From Lachnoclostridium sp. An138 (GTDB lineage Bacteria; Bacillota; Clostridia; Lachnospirales; Lachnospiraceae), in NCBI RefSeq assembly GCF_002160765.1, contig NZ_NFLF01000001.1, forward strand, positions 248,001-312,000: a DNA stretch of 64,000 bases, read 5' to 3'. Below the pieces are notes generated by a model. It did not search any database. It was not told the origin of the DNA and saw only the letters and a list, made by a program, of their open reading frames with translations. Every line of letters starts with the position of its first letter. Positions within the stretch are counted from its first letter, which is position 1. This document shows positions 9,156 to 17,573 of this stretch, in pieces. Both the position numbers and the translations under genes were made by a program.

Positions 9156-9252
9156 AAATACCGTAGGTTTTCGGAATCCTATGTCTGAATGCCTGCTGCA
9201 AGGTAAATTTATTCTGCGCAAGAGATAATCAATAGGTAAGGAGTACAGAAAA

Positions 9253-10281
9253 ATGGCATTTGATTTTATACAAAAGCTGCCCACACCCCAGGAGACCCGT
9301 GAGCTTTACCCGGTGCCTCCCCACGCGGCCAAAATAAAAGAAGAACGCGACAAGGAAATCCGGAAAGTATTCACCGGAGAATCTGATAAATTTATCGTCA
9401 TTATCGGGCCCTGCTCGGCAGATAACGAAGAGGCGGTCTGTGACTATGTGAGCAGACTCGTCCCGGTACAGGAAAAGATCAAGGACAAGGTCTTAATCAT
9501 TCCCCGTATCTATACCAATAAACCGCGTACCACCGGCGAAGGATATAAAGGAATCATGCACCAGCCGGACCCGGAGAAAAAGCCGGACCCTCTGGCAGGC
9601 ATTATTGCCCTGCGCCATATGCATATCCGGGCCATTGAGGAATCCGGGCTGACCGCAGCCGACGAAATGCTTTATCCGGAAAATCTGCGCTATGTGATGG
9701 ATTTTCTTTCCTATATTGCCATCGGCGCCCGTTCTGTGGAAAACCAGCAGCACCGTCTGGTATCCAGCGGCATCGATGTACCCACCGGAATGAAAAATCC
9801 CACCAGCGGAGATCTGACCGTCATGCTGAATTCTGTATACGCAGCCCAGCACGGCCATTCCTTTATCTACCGCAACTGGGATGTGCAGACCACCGGAAAT
9901 GAGCTGGCCCACACAGTCTTACGCGGATCGGTAAATGAAAGAGGCGTATCTCTTCCCAATTACCACTATGAAAATCTCCGCCATCTGCTGGACCTCTACA
10001 ATGCCAGAGATTTAAAGAATCCGGCCTGCATCATCGACGCAAACCACAACAATTCCAACAAGCAGTTCAAGGAGCAGATCCGTATCGTAAAGGAAGTGCT
10101 CCACAGCCGCTCCTATTCCGACGACATCCGCCGTCTGGTAAAAGGCGTGATGATTGAAAGTTATATTGAGGAAGGCTGTCAGGGAATCCACGACCATGTG
10201 TATGGGAAATCCATCACCGACCCCTGCCTTGGATGGGAAGATTCAGAAAGACTGCTGTATGAGATAGCGGAGCGCTGTTAG
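9253..10281 (+). CDS. 3-deoxy-7-phosphoheptulonate (DAHP) synthase, class I
   Basis: Condenses phosphoenolpyruvate with erythrose 4-phosphate, the first step of the shikimate pathway. The 342-residue protein matches the AroF/G/H family by IIGPCSADN, PRTTGEGYKG, GARSVENQQHR, GMKNPTSGD and the late DANHNNSNK metal-site region. AAGGAG precedes the ATG. It lacks an N-terminal ACT or chorismate-mutase domain, so feedback control, if any, would be through the AroFGH-type barrel. No other aro gene is beside it. Which of the three isozyme names fits cannot be told from sequence alone. Confidence 0.92.
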   Translation: MAFDFIQKLPTPQETRELYPVPPHAAKIKEERDKEIRKVFTGESDKFIVIIGPCSADNEEAVCDYVSRLVPVQEKIKDKVLIIPRIYTNKPRTTGEGYKGIMHQPDPEKKPDPLAGIIALRHMHIRAIEESGLTAADEMLYPENLRYVMDFLSYIAIGARSVENQQHRLVSSGIDVPTGMKNPTSGDLTVMLNSVYAAQHGHSFIYRNWDVQTTGNELAHTVLRGSVNERGVSLPNYHYENLRHLLDLYNARDLKNPACIIDANHNNSNKQFKEQIRIVKEVLHSRSYSDDIRRLVKGVMIESYIEEGCQGIHDHVYGKSITDPCLGWEDSERLLYEIAERC

Positions 10282-10289
10282 AAAAAAAT

Positions 10290-10459
10290 AACGTGTGTGA
10301 CAGGACGACCGCGGCTTTCTTCCGCCTGTGTTCGGACGTCTCACGTACGCCTGTATGCCCGGATACGGACAAAAAAGTCCGTCCCGGAGCATACAGACGT
10401 TCGCGAGAAGCCGGACACTGCAGCGGAAGAAAGCCGCGGTCTGTGCTATGCCACACGTT
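10290..10459. repeat. Long imperfect hairpin, copy 1
   Basis: A 170-bp inverted repeat begins AACGTGTG and ends CACACGTT. Inside it a perfect 19-base arm (starting GACCGCGGCTTTC) pairs with its complement at 10423-10441. The apical part is CGCCTGTATG, CGGAC, an A6 loop, GTCCG and GCATACAG. A-rich sequence precedes and T-rich sequence follows, so it could also end aroF transcription. It shares its apical core with the hairpin at 10710-10876. Confidence 0.85.
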
Positions 10460-10709
10460 AGGTTTTTCTGCGGAAATTGTTCCACAGCGGCTGTTTTCCT
10501 ATAATCATATCATAGCTAAGAGCTGAAATAGAGCGCTCTTTATGCCAGGCATCTTGAAAGAGCAATCGCCAAGGATTTCCGCCATGAAGTGCACATTTTG
10601 ACAAGCGATATACTGCAAGAGGTGAACAATTAGACAATGTGGCAGCCCACATCGTGTTTCCATCTCTTTATACTATACACCATGAAATTTCGTATCTCAG
10701 ATAAAATTT
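10460..10709. other. Segment between the two long hairpins
   Basis: No complete gene is seen. A plus-strand stretch at 10532-10633 reads as 33 codons rich in ordinary helical residues (ALYARHLERA, then DFRHEVHILTSD) between two stops and without a start, which may be the remnant of a decayed gene. A small ATGTGG/CCACAT hairpin lies near 10636-10654. Confidence 0.35.
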
Positions 10710-10876
10710 AAGGTGTATATGAACAGGCCGCGAATGTCTGATATCCCCGTGTCCGCCTCTTAACGAACGCCTGTATGTTCCGGGACGGACTTCCGTCCGG
10801 GACCGGGCATACAGGCGTCCGGGAAGTGTGCGGACACAGGATACAGACATTCGCGGCCGTCCCTGTTACACACCTT
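10710..10876. repeat. Long imperfect hairpin, copy 2
   Basis: A 167-bp inverted repeat begins AAGGTGT and ends ACACCTT. Nested arms pair CCGCGAATGTCTG with CAGACATTCGCGG, GTGTCCGC with GCGGACAC, GAACGCCTGTATG with CATACAGGCGT, and GGGACGGAC with GTCCGGGAC around a four-base loop. It ends nine bases before the xerD stop codon and is followed by a T run on the plus strand. The apex is clearly related to copy 1; the outer arms differ. Confidence 0.85.
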
Positions 10877-10884
10877 ATATTTTT

Positions 10885-11757
10885 TCACCCTCTCGGATGC
10901 GCCTTCGCATAAATCTCCCGGGCGCGGTTTGCGTACATCATGGTGGTGGAAATGTCAGAATGGCCCATCATCTCCTGCACCACATGCAGGTCTGCCCCGT
11001 TCTCCACCAGATGAGCCGCAAAGGAGTGGCGCAGAGTGTGAGGCGTAATCTCCGTCTCGATGCCCGCCTGCTTCACATACTGCTTCAAAAGCTTCCAGAA
11101 GCCCTGTCGGCTCATACTCTCGCCGGAACAATTTGGAAACAGCATCTCGCATTCCTTGCCTCCAATCAGCTCCGCCCGGGCGCTTTTCATATAGCGTTCC
11201 AGAGCTTTCCGGGCTTTGAAGCCGTAAGGCACAATGCGCTCCCGGTTTCTGTCCCGGCAGACGATATAGTCCAGCTTCCAGTTTACATCCTCCAGGCGCA
11301 GGGAAATCAACTCCGTCACACGGATTCCCGTAGCATACAGAAGCTCCAGCATAGCTCTGTCCCGAAGCCCTTTGGGCGTACGGTCACCCGGCTGCTCCAG
11401 AAGCTTTGTCATATCTTCCACGGAAAGAATATCCGGCAGCTTCTTTTCCACCTTGGGCGCCTTCAGGTTTTCCGCGGGATCGGAGGTAATATTTCCCTCC
11501 TTCCAGAGATAGAGATAAAATCCCTTCATAGCCGCAATATTGCGCGATACGGTCGCCGCCGACATTCCCTTTTTCTCCAAATCCAGAATGTATGAATTCA
11601 GATTCGTCTCTGTCACGTCCTCCGGCCGGTCGATCTTCTGCTCGTGCAGAAAGCGCATCATTTTTACCAGATCCCTCCTGTAGGAAAGCTCCGTATTCTG
11701 CGACGTCTTTTTCACATTGTGTAAATAAGCTACAAAACCTTTAATCTCCTGCTCCAT
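10885..11757 (-). CDS. xerD: XerD-like tyrosine recombinase
   Basis: A 290-residue site-specific recombinase with the SAM-like DNA-binding N-domain and C-terminal catalytic domain of XerC/XerD. Active-site residues visible are Arg146 (ATGIRVTEL), His240 and Arg243 (HTLRHSF), His266 (GHSDIS) and nucleophile Tyr275. The beta-hairpin that carries the catalytic Lys in E. coli XerD (GKGNKER) reads RDRNRER here, so that Lys is absent at the aligned position. The start ending at 11757 gives the family N-terminus; a longer start adds 13 residues. Chromosome dimer resolution is the likely role, but recombination of another substrate is possible. Confidence 0.82.
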   Translation of the reverse strand: MEQEIKGFVAYLHNVKKTSQNTELSYRRDLVKMMRFLHEQKIDRPEDVTETNLNSYILDLEKKGMSAATVSRNIAAMKGFYLYLWKEGNITSDPAENLKAPKVEKKLPDILSVEDMTKLLEQPGDRTPKGLRDRAMLELLYATGIRVTELISLRLEDVNWKLDYIVCRDRNRERIVPYGFKARKALERYMKSARAELIGGKECEMLFPNCSGESMSRQGFWKLLKQYVKQAGIETEITPHTLRHSFAAHLVENGADLHVVQEMMGHSDISTTMMYANRAREIYAKAHPRG

Positions 11758-11797
11758 AACCCCTCTGCCCCTTGATTCACAATAACGGCGGCCCACT

Positions 11798-11824
11798 GAA
11801 AAAGAATCCTGCGCGCAGGATTCT
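11798..11824 (-). terminator. Terminator between spoIIM and xerD
   Basis: A perfect 22-bp palindrome, AGAATCCTGC with GCAGGATTCT overlapping at its centre, is followed by T5 on the minus strand. It would end spoIIM transcripts. It lies downstream of the candidate xerD promoter, so it could act as an attenuator in the xerD leader if that promoter is real. Confidence 0.7.
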
Positions 11825-11849
11825 CCGCTGAACCGATAATGTATTTAAC

Positions 11850-11878
11850 ATTATAGTAACAAAAAAGCAGAAAAGCAA
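11850..11878 (-). promoter_or_regulatory. Candidate promoter upstream of xerD
   Basis: On the minus strand TTGCTT, 17 bp and a perfect TATAAT (11850-11855). The -35 is weak. The hairpin at 11798-11824 would be transcribed before xerD. Confidence 0.4.
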
Positions 11879-12002
11879 TGGTCTTTTTTCCCCGATTCTA
11901 CAAAAAAACCCGGGATTTTCCCCTGTTCCACAAGATATGGCTGCCCTTGATTTTTGCACCACCAAATATTGTAAGTCTGCTTGAAAAATTTTTTTCTGCC
12001 GC

Positions 12003-12593
12003 TCAGATGACCGCCAGCGCTGTCTTTAGAAAGAGGGGATTCACATAGCTTTCCAGGAAAGCTCCGGCCAGAAAGACCACCGCTCCCGCAAGCCACACCA
12101 GCAGATACCGGTAAAACATTCCTTTTCCGTCTCTCCACTGCCGTCCTCTCCATTCCCCGCCTGCCGGCATGGCGCATATTCTTTTCAGCAGCCAGCAGCC
12201 TGCCGGGATATATAAAATAAAATGCGGAAGGCCGGCGGCGATACAGAGCAGGATTCCCGCCGGACCCATTTTCACCGCCGCGGTCGTTACCGTGATTCCC
12301 AGAGCGGCTCCGATCCAGAACAGGAACACGCAGACCGCAGCCATGCCAAGGACAGTCAGTCCTGTCAGCCACAGAATGGTAAACACGGATATGCGCGCTT
12401 TCAGGGTATACAAAAACAGTTCGTCGGAAGCAAATTCTACCTGCTGGTATTTCGTAAAAAAATAGGAGCTCATCAGGGTTGTCTCATGGACTGCCGCCCG
12501 TCCGAACAGAGTAATATACAGCACGCCTGCCACAAATCCCAAAAGAAAAAGTGTGAGGAAAAGACTGCGTCCCTTCAGCCGGATTTCTTTCAT
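12003..12593 (-). CDS. spoIIM: Stage II sporulation protein M
   Basis: A 196-residue integral membrane protein with about five hydrophobic segments. The layout of a basic N-terminus, one early segment (LFLTLFLLGFVAGVLYITLFG), an extracytoplasmic stretch and a hydrophobic C-terminal half fits SpoIIM. In Bacillus, SpoIIM with SpoIID and SpoIIP drives engulfment from the mother cell under SigE. The start MKEIRLKG lies seven bases after GGAGG; an upstream ATG at 12644 is rejected. That GGAGG lies in the 3' arm of a hairpin discussed separately. proC is upstream on the same strand. Confidence 0.85.
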   Translation of the reverse strand: MKEIRLKGRSLFLTLFLLGFVAGVLYITLFGRAAVHETTLMSSYFFTKYQQVEFASDELFLYTLKARISVFTILWLTGLTVLGMAAVCVFLFWIGAALGITVTTAAVKMGPAGILLCIAAGLPHFILYIPAGCWLLKRICAMPAGGEWRGRQWRDGKGMFYRYLLVWLAGAVVFLAGAFLESYVNPLFLKTALAVI

Positions 12594-12600
12594 ACAAAAA

Positions 12601-12630
12601 CCTCCCATACACAGATCAGTGTATGAGAGG
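12601..12630 (-). promoter_or_regulatory. Hairpin covering the spoIIM ribosome-binding site
   Basis: On the minus strand CCTCTCATACAC pairs with GTGTATGGGAGG around six bases, followed by T5 and then the spoIIM ATG. It has terminator form for proC transcripts, and the GGAGG of spoIIM is in its 3' arm. Confidence 0.75.
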
Positions 12631-12646
12631 CTCTTCCATTTCATGA
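12618..12646 (-). promoter_or_regulatory. Candidate SigE-type promoter of spoIIM
   Basis: CATACACT (12618-12625, minus strand) matches the SigE -10 consensus CATACAnT. TCATGAA (12640-12646) lies 14 bp upstream, the usual spacing, with four of seven -35 matches. The -10 falls inside the 5' arm of the hairpin at 12601-12630. Confidence 0.5.
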
Positions 12647-12674
12647 TAGTTTCAGGAGGATTCTCCGGGACTCC

Positions 12675-13472
12675 TTATTTCATGGATTCTGATTTTTCAT
12701 AACAGGCCTCGCATGCTTTCAGAACCGCTCCCCGGAAACCGGCATTTTCCAGCGCCGCCACTCCCGCGATAGTCGTACCTCCGGGAGAACATACCTGGTC
12801 CTTCAGCTCGCCCGGATGCTTTCCTGTCTCAAGCACCATTTTAGCGGCTCCCGCCACTGCCTGAGCGGCAAACGTATAAGCCTGCGCCCGCGGCAGTCCA
12901 AACTGCACGGCCCCGTCCGCAAGAGCCTCGATAAACTGATATACAAAGGCCGGAGAGCTTCCGCTGGCGCAGACCACGGCGCTCATCATACGTTCCTCCA
13001 CATCCGCGTATTTTCCAGCGCAGCCGAATATTTTATGTACCATATCAATCTCTTCCCCGGTAAGTTCTTCAGCCAGAAAACTCAACCCTGTCATTCCTTC
13101 TCCGATCAGAGCCGGAGTATTGGGCATGGCGCGGACAATTCTGCGGTCAGAGCCGAGGGACTCCTTCAGCTGCTCTATGGTAATTCCCGGCGCAAGAGAA
13201 ATCACCACATGCTCCTCCGTCACCGCGTATCGAATCTGCTTAAGCACCTGGGGATAATACTGAGGCTTCACAGCCAGAATTACATACTTGCAGCTGTTGG
13301 CGCATTCTGCGTTGGACTGGATATAAGTCACCTGTGTTTCCGCATAGACTCTGCGCCTGGTCTCATCCGTCTTTGCGGTAAACACCAGCTCTTCCACCGG
13401 AAATTCTTTGAGAAGCCCGGTCAGAAGCGCTTTCCCCATATTTCCCATTCCTATAAATCCTATCGTTGCCAT
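12675..13472 (-). CDS. proC: Pyrroline-5-carboxylate reductase
   Basis: Reduces pyrroline-5-carboxylate to proline with NAD(P)H in the cytosol. The 265-residue protein opens with the dinucleotide fold ATIGFIGMGNMGKAL and carries the family motif near the C-terminus, DQVCSPGGTTIAGVAALE. AGGAG precedes the ATG; 41 extra codons upstream are not used. It lies between rny and spoIIM, same strand, but a terminator follows rny and the hairpin at 12601-12630 follows proC, so it is probably its own unit. Confidence 0.95.
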   Translation of the reverse strand: MATIGFIGMGNMGKALLTGLLKEFPVEELVFTAKTDETRRRVYAETQVTYIQSNAECANSCKYVILAVKPQYYPQVLKQIRYAVTEEHVVISLAPGITIEQLKESLGSDRRIVRAMPNTPALIGEGMTGLSFLAEELTGEEIDMVHKIFGCAGKYADVEERMMSAVVCASGSSPAFVYQFIEALADGAVQFGLPRAQAYTFAAQAVAGAAKMVLETGKHPGELKDQVCSPGGTTIAGVAALENAGFRGAVLKACEACYEKSESMK

Positions 13473-13569
13473 CCTGATTCTCCTTTCTTTTCTCTGATGC
13501 CTGCCGCGGACACCCTGAATTTCCGCGGTCTTTCCCGGCGGCACTAACTCCATAAAAAACACGATATCG

Positions 13570-13597
13570 CAAAAAGGATGCCGCTTTCGCGGCATCC
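13570..13597 (-). terminator. Terminator after rny
   Basis: On the minus strand GGATGCCGC, a four-base loop, GCGGCATCC and T5 follow the rny stop by 11 bp. Confidence 0.85.
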
Positions 13598-13607
13598 TCC
13601 GTCTTTC

Positions 13608-15149
13608 CTATTTCGCATAATCTGTTACCCTGCTTTCGCGGATAACATTTACCTTAATCTGGCCCGGATATTCCAGCTCAGCTTCGATCTGCTTGGAAAT
13701 ATCTCTTGCCAGTAATACCATAGTAGCGTCATCTACCTGATCAGGAACTACCATGACTCGAATCTCTCTACCTGCCTGAATTGCAAAAGACTTGTCTACG
13801 CCCTTGAAAGCATTGGCGATATCCTCTAACTGTTTTAACCGATTTGTATACGTCTCCAGCGTCTCTCTTCTCGCACCCGGGCGGGCAGCGGAAATGGTGT
13901 CCGCAGCCTGTACCAGACAGGCGATCAGAGAAGTCGGCTCCGTATCTCCATGATGTGATTCTACTGCATTGATAACGATGGGAGACTCCTTGTACTTTCT
14001 GCACAGATCCGCTCCAATCTGAATATGTGATCCTTCCACCTCGTGGTCAATGGATTTGCCGATATCGTGAAGAAGTCCCGCACGCTTCGCCATACGCACA
14101 TCTACACCCACCTCGCCTGCCAGCAGGCCCGCCAGATGAGCCACCTCGATAGAATGCTTCAGCGCATTCTGACCATAGCTGGTACGGAACTTCATTCTTC
14201 CCAGAAGTTTTACCAGCTCCGGATGAATTCCATGGATACCTACTTCGAGAACAGCCGCCTCGCCTTCCTCGCGAATCATGGTCTCCACTTCCTTCTGTGC
14301 TTTTTCCACCATTTCCTCAATGCGGGCCGGATGAATACGTCCGTCCACAATGAGCTTTTCCAGCGCGATACGCGCCACCTCTCGTCGGATCGGGTCAAAG
14401 CCTGATAAAATGACAGCTTCCGGCGTATCATCGATGATCAAATCAATTCCGGTCAGCGTCTCAAGCGTACGGATATTCCGTCCTTCACGCCCGATGATCC
14501 TTCCCTTCATCTCATCATTTGGAAGCTGCACAACGGAGATCGTCGTCTCTGCCACATGATCGGCAGCGCATTTCTGAATCGCCGTAACCACATATTCCTT
14601 CGCCTTTTTATCGGCTTCTTCTTTTGCCTTGCTGTCAAGTTCCTTGACAAGCTTGGCTGCTTCATGTTTTACTTCGTCTTCAACAGTCTTTAATAAATAA
14701 TCTTTTGCTTGTTCGGAGGTAAGGCCAGAGATTCTTTCCAGTTCCTGCACTCTTTTTTCCTGAAGCTTGTTCAGCTCAGCGCTCTGCTTCGCCAGCTTCT
14801 CTTCTTTGGCCGCATAGCTTGCTTCCCGTCTTTCCAGCGCGTCTGACTTCTTATCAAGAGCTTCCTCTTTTGCCAGAACCCTGCGCTCATAACGCTGCAG
14901 CTCCGCTCTGCGTTCCTTTGTTTCCTTTTCCAGCTCGTTCTTTGTCTTCAGCGATTCTTCCTTCGCTTCCAGCAAAGCTTCGCGCTTGGACCGTTCTGCA
15001 ACCTTTAATGCGTCATCTATTATTTCCCTTGCTTTTTCTTCCGCGTTTCCGACCTTTTTCTCTATCATCGTCTTCCGCACGTAAGTCGTCACAAGAGCCG
15101 TAACTATAATCGACACAAGTGCAACTATTATCGGAACATAAAACGGCAC
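13608..15149 (-). CDS. rny: Ribonuclease Y
   Basis: Membrane-bound endoribonuclease that starts decay of many Firmicutes messages. The 513-residue protein has a transmembrane helix at about 4-26, a long Lys/Glu-rich coiled coil to about 190, a KH domain ([15 protein letters not shown]) and an HD domain with [10 protein letters not shown]. The start codon is GTG, seven bases after GGAGG; the GGAGGTGCTCC around the site is self-complementary and may form a small hairpin. Length and domain order are standard. Confidence 0.96.
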   Translation of the reverse strand: MPFYVPIIVALVSIIVTALVTTYVRKTMIEKKVGNAEEKAREIIDDALKVAERSKREALLEAKEESLKTKNELEKETKERRAELQRYERRVLAKEEALDKKSDALERREASYAAKEEKLAKQSAELNKLQEKRVQELERISGLTSEQAKDYLLKTVEDEVKHEAAKLVKELDSKAKEEADKKAKEYVVTAIQKCAADHVAETTISVVQLPNDEMKGRIIGREGRNIRTLETLTGIDLIIDDTPEAVILSGFDPIRREVARIALEKLIVDGRIHPARIEEMVEKAQKEVETMIREEGEAAVLEVGIHGIHPELVKLLGRMKFRTSYGQNALKHSIEVAHLAGLLAGEVGVDVRMAKRAGLLHDIGKSIDHEVEGSHIQIGADLCRKYKESPIVINAVESHHGDTEPTSLIACLVQAADTISAARPGARRETLETYTNRLKQLEDIANAFKGVDKSFAIQAGREIRVMVVPDQVDDATMVLLARDISKQIEAELEYPGQIKVNVIRESRVTDYAK

Positions 15150-15253
15150 AGGAGCACCTCCTTATTTAATTTTCATTGTACAAAATCAAACCCGGCCGGC
15201 ATCCCTTCCCTCGCATATGAATCTGTCAGCCGAGTGTCACATACAACATTTAA

Positions 15254-15282
15254 ATTCTATACTTATTTTTGCATTATGTCAA
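15254..15282 (-). promoter_or_regulatory. Sigma-A promoter of rny
   Basis: On the minus strand TTGACA, 17 bp and TAGAAT lie about 100 bp before the GTG start. Eleven of twelve consensus bases match. Confidence 0.8.
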
Positions 15283-15343
15283 GCTAACTTCCTTTTTTTC
15301 ACTGAAAAGTACACATGATTCATACAGTTTCCAAAGACAAGGA

Positions 15344-15372
15344 ATGACAATTCTGTCGGAATGTGTTATACT
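15344..15372 (+). promoter_or_regulatory. Sigma-A promoter of xpt
   Basis: ATGACA, 17 bp and TATACT preceded by an extended -10 TG. The transcript would begin about 20 bases before the xpt start, leaving no room for a purine riboswitch. Confidence 0.75.
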
Positions 15373-15397
15373 GTTCCCAATCTTTAGGAGGTACCCT

Positions 15398-15982
15398 ATG
15401 AATTTCTTAGAAGAACGAATTGCAAAAGACGGCATTGTCAAACCCGGAGGCGTCCTTAAGGTCGATTCCTTCCTGAATCACCAGATGGACATTGACCTCA
15501 TGAATGAAATCGGAAAAGAGTTTCACCGCCGGTTCGCGGACTGCCCTGTCACGAAGGTTCTGACCATCGAGGCTTCCGGTATCGCCATCGCTTACCCGGT
15601 GGCAGATGAATTCGGCGTTCCCATGGTTTTCGCCAAAAAATCAAAGTCCATCAATATCGATGGAGAAATGTATGTGGCGGAAGTAGAATCTTTTACCCAC
15701 CAGAATAAAAACCAGGTGGTGGTATCCAAAAAATTCCTTGGCCCGGAGGATCATGTCCTGATCATCGATGATTTTCTTGCCAACGGCTGCGCGCTCCAGG
15801 GACTGATTTCCATTGTGGAGTCTGCGGGAGCCACTGTAGAGGGCCTGGGCATTGCCATTGAAAAAGGATTTCAGATCGGCGGACGAGTCATCCGTAATCT
15901 GGGATACCGGCTGGAATCTCTGGCTATCGTAGACGCCATGGACCCGGAGACCGGGACGATTACCTTCCGGGAACAGGCCTGA
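15398..15982 (+). CDS. xpt: Xanthine phosphoribosyltransferase
   Basis: Converts xanthine and PRPP to XMP in purine salvage. The 194-residue protein begins [18 protein letters not shown] and carries the PRPP-binding [17 protein letters not shown] loop; the [17 protein letters not shown] region is typical of Xpt. GGAGG lies just before the ATG, and an in-frame upstream start at 15269 is excluded because it precedes the promoter. It converges on the xanthine-type permease, with which xpt is often paired in Bacillus. Confidence 0.94.
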   Translation: MNFLEERIAKDGIVKPGGVLKVDSFLNHQMDIDLMNEIGKEFHRRFADCPVTKVLTIEASGIAIAYPVADEFGVPMVFAKKSKSINIDGEMYVAEVESFTHQNKNQVVVSKKFLGPEDHVLIIDDFLANGCALQGLISIVESAGATVEGLGIAIEKGFQIGGRVIRNLGYRLESLAIVDAMDPETGTITFREQA

Positions 15983-16070
15983 TCTGTAATTTTTCCAGGG
16001 GAGTATTCTTCCCTTTGGAGAATTTCCGGATATAAAAATATGTGTGCTGCCAGACGCTGCCATAAAAAAC

Positions 16071-16117
16071 GCCTGAGCAGGTGCTTGAAAGGCTCCTGCT
16101 CAGGCTTGTTTTTTTAT
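16071..16117. terminator. Terminator between xpt and the NCS2 permease
   Basis: GCCTGAGCAGG pairs with CCTGCTCAGGC, followed by TTG and T7 on the plus strand. An A run on the other side lets it serve both convergent genes. Confidence 0.85.
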
Positions 16118-16175
16118 GGCTTGCTTTTCTGTTCTATCTTTTTACTGCAATGCGGATATCCGCCGGCGTTTCTCG

Positions 16176-17504
16176 TCAGTTCTCCGGCGTGTCGTCCTTC
16201 GGGATAATCATATTCAGAACAAACACGATCAGGAAGGATACCATCAGGGAGCTTCCGAAAATATTGTTCAGAAGTTCCGGCACGAACTGCAGAATGTCAG
16301 GCGCCGCGTCAATGCCGATTCCCAGGGCCAGCGCAATACCTACAATCATTCTGTTCCGGTAATTCATGGGCTGCTCATTCAGAAGCTGGATACCGGACAT
16401 GGTAATGGCCGCAAATACGGTAACGGTAGCGCCGCCCAGCACCGGCTGGGGAATCGTTGCCATCAGTCCGCTGAATTTCGGAAATACGCCTGCTATCAGC
16501 ATGATGACGCCTACCATGGTAAAGACTCTTCTCGCAACCACCTTGGTGGTGCAGATCAGTCCCACATTCTGGCTGTAGGGATCTGTGGGAAGACCGCCGA
16601 TACAGGCTCCAATCATACCGCACAGCCCCTGGCCCTTGATGGCTCCTCCCAGCTCCTTATCCGTACATTCACGTCCGAAGCCTCCCATGGTGGTGGAGGA
16701 CACGTCTCCGATGGTCTGAACCGCCTGAACCACATACATCAGAATCATCATGAGGATAGCGTCCGGATGGAATTCCAGCCCGAAATAGAAGGGGCGGGGC
16801 AGGGCAAACCAGGACGCGGTCTGAAGATCGGTAAAGCTGACCACATTTCCCATAATCAGGGCCGCGGCATAGCCCACAATAATTCCAATCAGCATACCGG
16901 AGGCTTTCAGAAGTCCTTTTCCGAAAAAGTTGCATGCCAGTGTCACAATCAGCGTGAGAATTGCCAGAATCCAGAATTTTCCTGACCCAAAGGTCCCGTT
17001 ATTCTGGGCCGCAGAGCCTCCTCCGATATAGTTGATGGCTGTCTGGTACAGAGACAGACCAATACTCATAACCACCGTGCCGCTGACAATGGGCGGGAAG
17101 AAACGGCGGATCTTTCCGATAAACATACCGATAAAAATCGATGCAAAGCCGGCCACCAGCTGAGCGCCGAAGATGGCCGCTATGCCGTAATTGGCGCCGA
17201 TAATGGTCAGAATCGGCATATAGGCAAAGGCAACGCCCATAACATTGGGCAGCTTCATGCCGAATCCGAATACCGGAAACAGCTGAAGCAGCGTGGTAAT
17301 GCCGCCGATGATCATGGCCGCCTGGGTTAACATAATCTGTTCCTCCGCGCTCAGACCGCAGATACCTGCAATCAGCATGGGCGGGGTGATGTTGCCGATA
17401 AGCATCGCAAGAACATGCTGCATCGCCTGGGGAAAAGCAACTCCCCAGGAAGGCTTGCCGTCAAACTTCATCAGCTCGGCGTTTGCCTGAGTAGTGTTAT
17501 TCAT
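16176..17504 (-). CDS. NCS2-family purine permease, probably xanthine or urate
   Basis: A 442-residue inner-membrane proton symporter of the nucleobase-cation symporter-2 family, with about 14 hydrophobic segments. The MQHVLAMLIGNITPPMLIAG opening and the signature near GSVGLICTTKVVARR-type loop (here NVGLICTTKVVARRVF) place it in the PbuX/UacT xanthine-urate branch. It lies between xpt and the molybdenum cluster, which fits a role feeding xanthine either to Xpt or to the xanthine dehydrogenase-like enzyme 5 kb away. Its own promoter overlaps the end of the upstream gene. Confidence 0.85.
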   Translation of the reverse strand: MNNTTQANAELMKFDGKPSWGVAFPQAMQHVLAMLIGNITPPMLIAGICGLSAEEQIMLTQAAMIIGGITTLLQLFPVFGFGMKLPNVMGVAFAYMPILTIIGANYGIAAIFGAQLVAGFASIFIGMFIGKIRRFFPPIVSGTVVMSIGLSLYQTAINYIGGGSAAQNNGTFGSGKFWILAILTLIVTLACNFFGKGLLKASGMLIGIIVGYAAALIMGNVVSFTDLQTASWFALPRPFYFGLEFHPDAILMMILMYVVQAVQTIGDVSSTTMGGFGRECTDKELGGAIKGQGLCGMIGACIGGLPTDPYSQNVGLICTTKVVARRVFTMVGVIMLIAGVFPKFSGLMATIPQPVLGGATVTVFAAITMSGIQLLNEQPMNYRNRMIVGIALALGIGIDAAPDILQFVPELLNNIFGSSLMVSFLIVFVLNMIIPKDDTPEN

Positions 17505-17544
17505 TCATACATCCTCTCTTTCCTGTAATCATCCAATAAGAGAC

Positions 17545-17573
17545 AGTATATAGGAAAAGAAGACACAGATCAA
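17545..17573 (-). promoter_or_regulatory. Promoter of the NCS2 permease
   Basis: On the minus strand TTGATC, 17 bp and TATACT. The -35 overlaps the stop codon of the upstream MobA-like gene. Confidence 0.65.

Noticed and set aside
9181-9228. A 15-codon peptide before DAHP synthase as an attenuation leader
   Set aside because: It has one Phe and no Trp or Tyr, no clear ribosome site, and no terminator follows.
10214-10485. Minus-strand frames of about 80 codons at the end of aroF
   Set aside because: They arise from the long hairpin and the reverse of aroF; no start signals or family features.
15373-15397. A purine riboswitch before xpt
   Set aside because: The promoter leaves only about 20 bases of leader, too short for an aptamer.
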